Position numbers and translations under genes: made by a program | From: JAQUGA01 sp038210985 | GTDB taxonomy: Bacteria > Bacteroidota > Bacteroidia > Bacteroidales > WCHB1-69 | Reading direction: 5' to 3' | Assembly (NCBI GenBank): GCA_038210985.1 | Contig: JBBQWB010000001.1 | Coordinates: forward strand, 45,053-109,052 | DNA: 64,000 nucleotides | Shown here: in pieces, positions 37,072 to 45,069 of the stretch | How positions within the stretch are numbered: position 1 is the stretch's first letter | Layout: each line of letters starts with the position of its first letter | Notes under the pieces: model-generated | The model's input: the letters and a program-made list of their open reading frames with translations, nothing else | Told to the model about the DNA's origin: nothing | Databases searched by the model: none

Positions 37072-38523
37072 TTAAATTGTTAATGCGTTTAATAATTCTT
37101 CTTTATCGTCAAAGTGAGTTTTCACTCCTTTTATTTCTTGATATTTTTCATGACCTTTTCCTGCAACTAAAACAATGTCGCCTTTATTTGCAATCAAGCA
37201 AGCTGTTTTAATTGCTTCGTGTCGGTTTTCAATAACTAAAACTTTTTTGTTAGAATAGGAGGGAATACCTTTTTTCATTTGTTCTAAAATATCCAAGGGT
37301 TCCTCAAATCTTGGATTGTCGGAAGTGAGAATTGTGATTTCGCTCATTTCATAAGCAATTAAAGCCATTATTGGTCGCTTTTCGGCATCTCTGTTTCCAC
37401 CACATCCAACTACCGTAATAACACGTTCGGTGCCAGTACGAATATCGTGAATGGTCTCCAATACGTTTTTTAGTGCATCTGGCGTGTGTGCATAATCCAC
37501 AATTGCAACAATATCCTGAGGATTTGCTAAGGATTCAAATCGTCCTTCCGCAGGTTTTAAACCGCTCATTTTTTCTAATACTTCAAGCGAATCAAATCCT
37601 AATAAGCAAGCAACAGAATAAACCGCCAAAATATTGTAAGCATTAAATTGTCCAACAATCGAAAACCAAACCTCGTGGTCATTTATTATTAAATGTAAAC
37701 CATCAAAGGAATTTTCTAATATTTTGCATTTAAAGTCGGCAAGCGTTTTTACGCTGTATGAGTATTTTTGTGCTTTTGAGTTTTGAAGCATTACATCTCC
37801 ATTTTTATCGTCAATGTTAGTAAGTGCAAATGCCGAAGAATTTAAGTTATCGAAAAATGTTTTTTTAGCTTTTAAGTACGATTCAAATGTTTTATGGTAA
37901 TCCAGATGGTCGTGTGTTAAATTGCTAAAAACTCCACCTTTAAATTTTAAGCCAGCAATTCGCTTTTGAACAACTGAATGAGAACTAACTTCCATAAAGC
38001 AATATTCGCATCCCTCGTTTACCATGTCGGCTAAAAGCTTATTTAATGCAATAGAATCGGGAGTTGTGTGAGTTGAAGGGATGATTTTGTCGTTAATTTT
38101 ATTTTCAACTGTTGAAAGCATTCCGCATGGAATATCCATTAATCGAAAGAGCTTGTGCAGTAAGCTTACGGTGGTAGTTTTTCCATTTGTTCCCGTTATG
38201 CCAATTAAGTGGAGTTGTTCGGAAGGGAAGTCGTAAAATGCACTGGATAGTTTTCCTAAGGCTTCGGCTGAATCCTGAACTTGAATATAGACAACGTTTT
38301 CGTTAATCATTTTTGGAAGAATTTCACAAACAATTGCACTTGCACCTTTTGCAATACAATCATCTATAAAGTCGTGTCCATCTGATTTTGTGCCTTGCTG
38401 TGCAATATATAAGCAGTTTTCATTAGCCTGACGTGAATCAAAGCAAATAAAATCGATATGAATATCGGTATTACCTTTTATGGATACTGCATTTATGTTT
38501 AACAAAAGCTCATTCAGTTTCAT
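37072..38523 (-). CDS. murE: UDP-MurNAc-tripeptide ligase, meso-diaminopimelate type
   Basis: A 483-residue Mur ligase that adds the third stem amino acid. ATP loop ITGTNGKTTTVSLL (109-122), YLKAKKTFFDNL (carbamylated Lys region), the HTPDA motif at 346-350, and DNPR at 402-405. The DNPR motif is the known marker for meso-diaminopimelate over lysine, so the wall is predicted to be A1-gamma type. Start and stop are 9-11 bp from the neighbours, consistent with one transcript. Confidence 0.96.
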   Translation of the reverse strand: MKLNELLLNINAVSIKGNTDIHIDFICFDSRQANENCLYIAQQGTKSDGHDFIDDCIAKGASAIVCEILPKMINENVVYIQVQDSAEALGKLSSAFYDFPSEQLHLIGITGTNGKTTTVSLLHKLFRLMDIPCGMLSTVENKINDKIIPSTHTTPDSIALNKLLADMVNEGCEYCFMEVSSHSVVQKRIAGLKFKGGVFSNLTHDHLDYHKTFESYLKAKKTFFDNLNSSAFALTNIDDKNGDVMLQNSKAQKYSYSVKTLADFKCKILENSFDGLHLIINDHEVWFSIVGQFNAYNILAVYSVACLLGFDSLEVLEKMSGLKPAEGRFESLANPQDIVAIVDYAHTPDALKNVLETIHDIRTGTERVITVVGCGGNRDAEKRPIMALIAYEMSEITILTSDNPRFEEPLDILEQMKKGIPSYSNKKVLVIENRHEAIKTACLIANKGDIVLVAGKGHEKYQEIKGVKTHFDDKEELLNALTI

Positions 38524-38534
38524 AATTCTTTAGT

Positions 38535-40880
38535 TTAATTATGTTTTTTTGGGTTTTTTATTGGTTTTATTGGTTTAGTTGGTTTTGCGTCTTGTTTTTT
38601 ATCTTTTTTAGGTTCTATTTTAGGTTTTTTATTATTTTTCAATAATAATTTAATTGAATCTTGAAGAGCAACATTCATTAAGGAGTCGTTTTGATTGTAG
38701 TTAGTATATTTAGGTATGGTAGGGGTATTTAAAACTAAGTGAACAAACTCGCCTCGTTTTAACTTCGTTCCAGCTTTTATCGATTGAGAAATTACAACTC
38801 CTTTGCCTTCTATTGAAGCAATAAAACCTTGTCTTTCGATGAGGTAAACAGCATCTTTTACGCCCATTCCTTTAACATTTGGCACTACTCCATTTTCAAA
38901 TTGTTGCGATTTTAATCGTACAAAGTTCCCCGAAGTGGTATTTGCAGTTACCCATTCGGATTGACGATTGTCGCTTAAGGTTTTATATCTCATAAAGGAG
39001 TAAATAGTCGAAATATCGGCTTGGTTGCTAGTGTATGTTAAAGGAATATTTTTAACTCGAATTGAATCGGGTTGATATTGAGGGATGTCAATTTCGGTTG
39101 CATATACTTTATTTGCAATTTCTCTAAAAACAGGAGCAGCAACTTCGGCACCATAAAACCCTTTTCTTCTGGGATTATTGATAACTACAATACACGAAAA
39201 TTTTGGATTATCTGCAGGAAAATAGCCTACAAAGGAAGCTTTATATTCCACATTTCGGGCTTCATCTTTTTTGTTTCCGTAGCCACCTTTTTTTGCTATT
39301 TGAGCGGTTCCAGTTTTTCCTGCAATTTTAAATACCTGATTTGATAATTTTTTTGCGGTTCCATGTTCCACAACACCTTCCATACATGATTTCACTTTAT
39401 CAACGGTTTTTTGGGAGCAAATTTGATTATTTAAAACAATTGGTTCGTTAGTTTTAATTATTTGTCCAGCATGACGAATTTCTTTTACAAACTGAGGTTT
39501 AACTAGTTTGCCATTGTTTGCTATTGCATTGTAAAATGCCAATAATTGTAGCGGTGTAATATGCATTTCGTAGCCAATAGACATCCACGGAAGGGTAGTT
39601 GCCGACCAACTTTTGTTTTTATAATCTTTAATTAATGGTTCGCCTTCTCCACTAATTTCAATTCCAAGTTTATTGCCTAAACCAAATCTTTTCAGTAGGT
39701 CAACGTACGCTTGTGGTCTATCTGCAAAAACTCTTGAAACAATGGATGCAAAAGCAACGTTTGACGAAACTTCAAATGCTCGTTTTAAACTAATGTTGCC
39801 ATATCCATCTTCGTGAGAATCTTTCATCTCAAATTTTCCAAATTTCCTTTTTCCAGTAGGGACCAATTCGTTTGTGTCAACGCGTCCGTCTTCGAGCAAG
39901 GCTACCAGCGAGGCTAACTTAAAAGTTGAGCCAGGTTCCGAACTTTCCCAAATTGCAAAGTTTATATCTTCACCATAACTGCCATCTGATCTGCGTTTTA
40001 AGTTTGCAATGGCACGAATAAATCCAGTTTGAACTTCCATTAATACTACACAACCATGATCGGCACTTGTCGAATCGAGTTGTTTCATTAACGCATGTTC
40101 GGCAACATCTTGTAAGGATATATTAATAGATGTATAAATATCATTTCCATTTTGAGGTTCAATTTGATCTTCGTCGGTTAATGGCATCCATATTCCGCCC
40201 CTAATCTTTTGTTCAACTCTTCTGCCATCAATTCCTTTTAAATATTGAGTATATGCTCCTTCTAAGCCAACAAATAAACCTGTGTCTCTGCCATTTTTAT
40301 TTCTCACAATTTGCTCGTATCCAATGGTTCGATATGCTAGTATTTTGTAAGGCATTTTACGAATATTTTTTTGCTCGAAAATCAATCCTCCTTTGTTTTT
40401 GCCAAGTCGGAAAATTGGAAAATTTTTAATTTTCTTTAAATCGGTATAGGAAACCTGATCTTTATCACTTCTAAGATTTGACCTTTTTATAGTTAAATAC
40501 CTTATTTTTTTCGATTTTGCGTTTGTAAAAATCGCCTTATATTCGGAAGATGTTTTATTTTTGAAATGATTTGCTAAACAAATAGATAAGGAGTCGATGC
40601 CTTTTTTAAATGTTGAATCCGGACAAACACTTGAATCCCAAAAAAGGTCAAAAACAGGTGCAGAAGTGGCTAAAAGGCTCCCATCTTCGGAATAAATATT
40701 TCCCCTCGATGCCTCTATTGTTCTAATGCGAACGTTTCGTTCGGAATCTGTTTTACGATATTTTTCACCTTCAGAAATTTGAATGTAGAACATTTTCCAT
40801 ACAATTAAAATTGCTACAATCAGCATGCTGACGTAAACAATGGATGACCTTAAAGTTATTTCGCTGCGGTTATCTGTCAT
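38535..40880 (-). CDS. ftsI: Septal transpeptidase FtsI (PBP3) with PASTA domain
   Basis: A 781-residue class B penicillin-binding protein that cross-links septal peptidoglycan. One N-terminal membrane anchor (residues about 13-33), the dimerisation/pedestal domain, then the transpeptidase with STFK (Ser318, Lys321), SSN (372-374) and KTGT (522-525). Residues about 665-720 form one PASTA repeat (VPNVKGMGVKDAVYLIERQGF), absent from E. coli FtsI. The last 45 residues are a Lys/Pro-rich tail. It overlaps the upstream FtsL-like gene by 11 bp. Confidence 0.95.
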   Translation of the reverse strand: MTDNRSEITLRSSIVYVSMLIVAILIVWKMFYIQISEGEKYRKTDSERNVRIRTIEASRGNIYSEDGSLLATSAPVFDLFWDSSVCPDSTFKKGIDSLSICLANHFKNKTSSEYKAIFTNAKSKKIRYLTIKRSNLRSDKDQVSYTDLKKIKNFPIFRLGKNKGGLIFEQKNIRKMPYKILAYRTIGYEQIVRNKNGRDTGLFVGLEGAYTQYLKGIDGRRVEQKIRGGIWMPLTDEDQIEPQNGNDIYTSINISLQDVAEHALMKQLDSTSADHGCVVLMEVQTGFIRAIANLKRRSDGSYGEDINFAIWESSEPGSTFKLASLVALLEDGRVDTNELVPTGKRKFGKFEMKDSHEDGYGNISLKRAFEVSSNVAFASIVSRVFADRPQAYVDLLKRFGLGNKLGIEISGEGEPLIKDYKNKSWSATTLPWMSIGYEMHITPLQLLAFYNAIANNGKLVKPQFVKEIRHAGQIIKTNEPIVLNNQICSQKTVDKVKSCMEGVVEHGTAKKLSNQVFKIAGKTGTAQIAKKGGYGNKKDEARNVEYKASFVGYFPADNPKFSCIVVINNPRRKGFYGAEVAAPVFREIANKVYATEIDIPQYQPDSIRVKNIPLTYTSNQADISTIYSFMRYKTLSDNRQSEWVTANTTSGNFVRLKSQQFENGVVPNVKGMGVKDAVYLIERQGFIASIEGKGVVISQSIKAGTKLKRGEFVHLVLNTPTIPKYTNYNQNDSLMNVALQDSIKLLLKNNKKPKIEPKKDKKQDAKPTKPIKPIKNPKKHN

Positions 40881-41331
40881 TTTTTGTCGAATCCTTTTGA
40901 ATCATTAATTTTATGGGCGGTGTATTATTTTCTACTACGCCAATTTCTAATAGTTTAAGCTGAATGCTGGATTCTTTTAAGCTATCCATCATGTCCGATT
41001 TAGAAGAAATGTATTCTTGTCGAAACTCAATTAAGTCGCGTTTCGATTTTTCCAGTTTAATCATGTTGCGTTCCGCTAAATAATTATTAAAAATGTAGAG
41101 TATGGCAAATAAAAACACCATTATTATAAATTGAAAAGAGTTTAAAAACTCCTTGTGTGAAAAAAAATTTCCACCAAAAATGGAACGAAAGCCCGAACCG
41201 AATTTCTTTATGCTTACATCGGCTTGAGTCTTCATTTTCGGACGAGCCTTTTCCTTCTTCGAAGGCTCATTCGGGGCATCCATAGTTGGTTCGTCAAAAA
41301 TTTCATCAGGGTCTTTATACCTGTTCTTCAT
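40870..41331 (-). CDS. FtsL-like cell division protein
   Basis: A 153-residue bitopic membrane protein. The first about 70 residues are charged and cytoplasmic, with KKFGSGFRSIFGGNFFSHKEF; one membrane segment follows (FIIMVFLFAILYIFNNYLA), then a periplasmic helix (LEKSKRDLIEFRQEYISSKSDMMDSLKESSIQLKLLEIGV) with coiled-coil pattern. FtsL proteins are too divergent for a sequence-based name; the slot between rsmH and ftsI and the topology support it. In Bacteroidota the family is often listed as FtsL-like. Confidence 0.82.
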   Translation of the reverse strand: MKNRYKDPDEIFDEPTMDAPNEPSKKEKARPKMKTQADVSIKKFGSGFRSIFGGNFFSHKEFLNSFQFIIMVFLFAILYIFNNYLAERNMIKLEKSKRDLIEFRQEYISSKSDMMDSLKESSIQLKLLEIGVVENNTPPIKLMIQKDSTKNDR

Positions 41332-41335
41332 GGTT

Positions 41336-42247
41336 TTATTTTTTTTCAGCTACTCTTAATTTGGCACTTCTTGATCTGTTGTTTTGTTGTATTTCTTCTT
41401 CGTTTGGAACAATTGGTTTTCGGGTTATTGATTTTAGGGGTGTAAGGATGTTGCCATACATATCTTTGTTCAGTATTCCTTCAAAATTGCCGCTTTTAAA
41501 GAAATTTTTCACAATTCTATCTTCAATGGAATGATAAGATATTACCACCATTCGTCCGCCTGGTTTTAATAGTTTTTCGGCTTGTAGTATCATTGATTTT
41601 AAAGATTCAACTTCTTCGTTAACTTCTATTCGCAATGCCTGGAAAACCCTAGCATAAAAACTGTTTTCTTTACCCTTTTGAGCAAGTGGTTTTAGTATAA
41701 ATAGTAAGTCCTCGATGGTTTCAATTGCTTTGCTCTCGCGGTTTTTACAAATAATCCTAGCCATTTTACGCGACTCTCTAAATTCACCAAACTGGTAAAG
41801 AATATCTGCTATTTGCTCTTCGGAGTATGTATTTACGATTATTGCACCCGTTTTTGGTTTTCGCACGTCCATTCGTAAATCTAACGGACCATTATATCGT
41901 ATCGAAAATCCTCGTTCAGGAACATCAATTTGATGAGATGAAACGCCTAAATCGGCTAGTATTCCATCCACTTCCTTAATATTATTAAAATTCAAAAAGT
42001 TGGTTAAAAACTTAAAATTATTTGGAATTAATAAAAACCGTTCATCGTCAATGCTATTCGCAAAGGAGTCAGGGTCTTGATCAAAGCCTATTAATTTGCC
42101 AGTAGTAAGATTTTTGATTATTTCGCGAGAATGTCCACCACCACCAAAGGTAACATCCACATAGCAGCCTTCTGGTTGTATGTTAAGTCCTTCAATAGCC
42201 TGATTTAATAAAACTGGCTTATGATACGCTATTTTGTTCTGCTCCAT
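41336..42247 (-). CDS. rsmH: 16S rRNA m4C1402 N4-methyltransferase
   Basis: A 303-residue S-adenosylmethionine-dependent enzyme (MraW) that methylates N4 of C1402 in 16S rRNA. SAM-binding motif DVTFGGGGHSREII (31-44), GILADLGVSSHQIDVPERGFS, the SFYARVFQALRIEVNEEVESL segment and VISYHSIEDRIVKNFF near the end. Length is normal. The gene starts within mraZ (29-bp overlap), implying coupled translation. Confidence 0.96.
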   Translation of the reverse strand: MEQNKIAYHKPVLLNQAIEGLNIQPEGCYVDVTFGGGGHSREIIKNLTTGKLIGFDQDPDSFANSIDDERFLLIPNNFKFLTNFLNFNNIKEVDGILADLGVSSHQIDVPERGFSIRYNGPLDLRMDVRKPKTGAIIVNTYSEEQIADILYQFGEFRESRKMARIICKNRESKAIETIEDLLFILKPLAQKGKENSFYARVFQALRIEVNEEVESLKSMILQAEKLLKPGGRMVVISYHSIEDRIVKNFFKSGNFEGILNKDMYGNILTPLKSITRKPIVPNEEEIQQNNRSRSAKLRVAEKK

Positions 42248-42695
42248 AATCTTTTCGAACCATTACTTCTTCAGCCAGATTTGCAAAATCCTGAGGTTCG
42301 TCAGTAAGCAACGTTTCATACGTGGATTTATTCCAAACTTCAATCCTATTGGCATATGCAAAAAGAACTAATTCTTGTGCAATACCAGCATAAACCAACA
42401 AGTTTTTCGGTATAAGTAACCGATTGGTTGAGTCAAGCTCTAATTGAGTGGCACCTCGCATAAAATACCGAAAGAAATCTCTGTTCTTTTTACTGAACAA
42501 GTTTAATTTATTGAGCTCCTGACTGATGGCATCCCATTCTGTCTTGGGATATACCACAAGACATTTTTCGAAGCCACGATTGATTACGAAAGTGTTCTGT
42601 GAATCTGATGTAATCTGCTTTTTTAATGCAGATGGCATCATAACACGCCCTTTCGCGTCAATCTTACAGTCGTATTCACCCATTAAATTAATCAT
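42219..42695 (-). CDS. mraZ: Transcriptional regulator MraZ
   Basis: A 158-residue protein with two tandem SpoVT/AbrB-type folds, each holding the DxxGR signature (CKIDAKGRVMMPSALKKQI near the start, LELDSTNRLLIPKNL in the second half). It forms oligomeric rings, binds repeats in its own promoter and controls the dcw operon. I take the ATG at 42693-42695. It is the first gene of the cluster, and three matching boxes lie 40-75 bp upstream. Confidence 0.95.
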   Translation of the reverse strand: MINLMGEYDCKIDAKGRVMMPSALKKQITSDSQNTFVINRGFEKCLVVYPKTEWDAISQELNKLNLFSKKNRDFFRYFMRGATQLELDSTNRLLIPKNLLVYAGIAQELVLFAYANRIEVWNKSTYETLLTDEPQDFANLAEEVMVRKDYGAEQNSVS

Positions 42696-42734
42696 CGGTT
42701 TCCCCCATTTTTACAATTCTGGCAATTTTAGAGA

Positions 42735-42773
42735 CAAAAATATCCACTTTTTACCACTTTTTACCACTTGTTG
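42735..42773 (-). promoter_or_regulatory. dcw promoter with three phased MraZ-type boxes
   Basis: On the minus strand the word AGTGG(T/A) occurs three times at exactly 10-bp spacing (plus-strand CCACTT/CCACTTT at 42744, 42754 and 42764), one helix turn apart. It is directly followed by TATTTTTG (42735-42742), an exact -7 element; the boxes cover the -33 region, where no TTG is visible. Known MraZ operators are such ~10-bp-spaced GTGG-containing repeats, so autoregulation is inferred. The 42780-43010 remainder holds a 16-bp duplicate of TTGTTGATAACTTTTT (42768-42783 and 42867-42882) and, on the plus strand, TAAATTTG (42981-42988) for mtnA. Confidence 0.7.
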
Positions 42774-43010
42774 ATAACTTTTTTTACTATTTTATTTCAA
42801 AAAGGTTACATTAATCAAAGTTAAAACTTGAAATAGGCTGAAAATCAGAGTAATATACGATATTTATTGTTGATAACTTTTTGAAAGTTTTTATGCTTTT
42901 AAGGAATGAAGTTTTGACTTAATTTAAAATAAATAAAAGGATGAGAATTATCGAATGATGTCATTCATAAAAAGTTTTACTAAATTTGTTTACCAAAATA
43001 TCAAAAATAA

Positions 43011-44060
43011 ATGAAAGTATCAGGACAGAACTACCGAACGATAGAAATGGAAAATGGGATTGTGAAAATGATTGATCAGAATTTATTACCATTTGATTTT
43101 AAAATAATTCACAGTTTAACTTATTCCGAAACCTGCAATCACATTCGTCAAATGACTGTTCGAGGAGCTGGAGCTATTGGTGTTGCAGGAGCTTATGCAA
43201 TGGCTCAAGCGTGCAATCAAGCAAATAAGAATAATTATTTTGAATATATTCAAAAAGCAAAAACGGAGATTGAATCTACTCGTCCTACTGCCCGAAATTT
43301 ATTTTATGCAGTTGAACGCGTGTATAAAGCGGCTATGATTTCGCCCCAAGATGCAAATATTGAGGCTCAGCTTATTGCAAATGAAGATGTAATTGCTTCC
43401 AAAAATATTGGTTTATATGGAAACAATATTATTCCGAAAAAAGCAAATATTTCTACACATTGTAATGCTGGCTGGCTGGCTTTTGTGGATTATGGTTCGG
43501 CTTTATCGCCCATTTATAAAGCACATGATGAGGGAAAAGATATTCATGTTTGGGTGGATGAAACTCGACCACGAAATCAAGGAGCTCGATTAACGGCATG
43601 GGAGCTTTCAAACGAAAATGTGCCACACACAATTATTCCCGATAATGCTACTGCTTTTTTGATGCAACAAGGGAAAATAAATTTGGTTATTGTTGGTGCC
43701 GATCGGATTGCTGCAAACGGCGATACTGCTAATAAAATTGGAACTCTGGAAAAAGCTATTGCAGCAGCTTTTTATAAAATCCCGTTTTATGTGGCAGCTC
43801 CTTCTTCAACCTTTGATATTAATTGCAAAACGGGTGCTGAAATACCAATAGAATTTCGTAGTTCAGAAGAGGTTTTTTGGATTAGTGGACGGGCAAAGAA
43901 CGGCTTAATTACCGAAATTATGACTTCAAATCCAGGTTCGGAAGCTTTAAATCCTGCATTTGATGTTACACCATCTGACCTTATTACAGGATTTATTACG
44001 GAAAAAGGAATTATTTTACCCAATCGTGCAAGTATCGGAAAATTAATGCTTAATGTATGA
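43011..44060 (+). CDS. mtnA: S-methyl-5-thioribose-1-phosphate isomerase
   Basis: A 349-residue isomerase of the eIF-2B alpha-like fold that turns methylthioribose-1-phosphate (or 5-deoxyribose-1-phosphate) into the ribulose form. Seen: MTVRGAGAIGVAGAYAMAQA (48-67), RPTARNL, catalytic Cys151 in STHCNAG, the DETRPRNQGARLTAWEL signature and catalytic Asp231 in VGADRIAANGDTANKIGT. It overlaps the next gene, a class II aldolase, by 4 bp. The combination without mtnB/C/D/E suggests the DHAP-shunt type of salvage. Promoter -7 element TAAATTTG at 42981-42988, leader about 17 nt. Confidence 0.95.
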   Translation: MKVSGQNYRTIEMENGIVKMIDQNLLPFDFKIIHSLTYSETCNHIRQMTVRGAGAIGVAGAYAMAQACNQANKNNYFEYIQKAKTEIESTRPTARNLFYAVERVYKAAMISPQDANIEAQLIANEDVIASKNIGLYGNNIIPKKANISTHCNAGWLAFVDYGSALSPIYKAHDEGKDIHVWVDETRPRNQGARLTAWELSNENVPHTIIPDNATAFLMQQGKINLVIVGADRIAANGDTANKIGTLEKAIAAAFYKIPFYVAAPSSTFDINCKTGAEIPIEFRSSEEVFWISGRAKNGLITEIMTSNPGSEALNPAFDVTPSDLITGFITEKGIILPNRASIGKLMLNV

Positions 44061-44686
44061 AAGAAGAGTATGTTGGGATTAAGTTTAAGGTTGAGTTTTT
44101 GGAAAAATTGGAACTTGCAAGTTCTAAAAAACTTTTAGAATTAATTCAATGGTGTAAGGTATTTGATGAATTTAATTTAGCTCCTCCATACAATGGTGGC
44201 TCGGCAGGAAATCTTAGTTTTAGAGCCGAAGTTGGAAAAAATGAAATGGTTATTACCGGAACTAAAATAGGTTTAAAAAACAACTTAACTTTCGATAAGT
44301 TTGTAACCATTAAAAATGCGGATGTTAAGCAAAATTTAGTTCAAGTTGTTGGTTTAATCGAACCATCTTCCGAAAGTATGTTGCATTGGGAAATATACAA
44401 AGCACAACCCGAAATAAATGCCATTTTTCACGGTCATTCAGATGTTTTTTTGGATGCTTCTCAAAAACTAAAATGGACTGAAACGGAGAATGACGTTCCT
44501 TATGGTTCTGCAAATTTAGTTGAGGAGGTGCTTCGAGTTTTAAAAAATAACGATATTATAATTATTAAAAATCATGGTTTTTTAATATTGGGTAAAAGTA
44601 TGGACGAAACGGGTGTTTTAACTATGCAAAAACGGAAGGAAGCCTTGTTGGTGATTCGCCGAAGCGAACCAACAAGGGCAAAATGA
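44057..44686 (+). CDS. Class II aldolase/adducin-family protein
   Basis: A 209-residue zinc aldolase like L-fuculose-phosphate aldolase. Zinc ligands His125 and His127 (FHGHSD) and His173 (IKNHGF) are kept, with GGSAGNLSFR for phosphate binding and an acidic pair near EPSSE (103-107). Start overlaps mtnA by 4 bp, so it should cleave the MtnA product: 5-methylthioribulose-1-phosphate or 5-deoxyribulose-1-phosphate to DHAP plus an aldehyde. The last about 15 codons coincide with a dispersed hairpin repeat (44643-44677), so the C-terminus (IRRSEPTRAK) may have been replaced by repeat insertion. No terminator other than that hairpin is seen. Confidence 0.85.
   Translation: MKEEYVGIKFKVEFLEKLELASSKKLLELIQWCKVFDEFNLAPPYNGGSAGNLSFRAEVGKNEMVITGTKIGLKNNLTFDKFVTIKNADVKQNLVQVVGLIEPSSESMLHWEIYKAQPEINAIFHGHSDVFLDASQKLKWTETENDVPYGSANLVEEVLRVLKNNDIIIIKNHGFLILGKSMDETGVLTMQKRKEALLVIRRSEPTRAK
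44643..44677. repeat. Hairpin repeat at the 3' end of the aldolase gene
   Basis: CCTTGTTGGT (44643-44652) pairs with ACCAACAAGG (44668-44677); inside, TCGC (44656-44659) pairs with GCGA (44664-44667) around a short loop. A related hairpin with the same GTTGGTG...CACCAAC-AAGGGCAA parts is at 57705-57738. Confidence 0.65.
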
Positions 44687-45005
44687 CAAAAGCTTCTCAT
44701 TTACCCCAGCGATTTGTCATTCCAATCCGACAACTGGCGGAGAGGAACAATCGGATTGCTCGGATTTGTAATCCGAGTTTTCATTGTAATCCGAGTAATT
44801 TTTTCGTGCGTTCGGATTGCAAATCCGAACTAGCTCTCTAGCTATTTATAGCTAAGTCATTCCGATATTTTTTAACTGTGAAACACTGTGAATTCGCTTT
44901 AGCGACCAGTTCGCCGCGGCGAACTGTGTAACATTTTTTCACCATATTAAACTTTATATAAGATTTGAAATAGTAAAAAAAAGTCTATAAATCTGTTTAT
45001 TTGTA
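44687..45005. other. Repeat-rich intergenic region
   Basis: No gene. Contains hairpins CTCGGATT-TGT-AATCCGAG (44759-44777) and TTCGGATT-GCA-AATCCGAA (44811-44829), a third TGTAATCCGAG copy near 44785, and a 20-bp perfect palindrome CAGTTCGCCGCGGCGAACTG (44907-44926). The CGGATT/AATCCG units also occur at 57621-57637. These are dispersed palindromic repeats; GC content jumps compared with the flanks. Confidence 0.6.
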
Positions 45006-45039
45006 TTGTTATTTTATTTGTCAGTTTTTTGTAACTTTG
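45006..45039 (+). promoter_or_regulatory. Promoter of ahcY
   Basis: TAACTTTG at 45032-45039 is an exact -7 match; TTG at 45006-45008 (spacing 23) is a possible -33 element. Leader about 25 nt to the ATG at 45070. Confidence 0.55.
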
Positions 45040-45069
45040 CAAAAATATTAAAAACAAATAATTATTAAA

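Noticed and set aside
42744..42770. Possible short CRISPR-like tandem repeat upstream of mraZ
   Set aside because: Units are only 10 bp with no spacers; they fit MraZ boxes instead.
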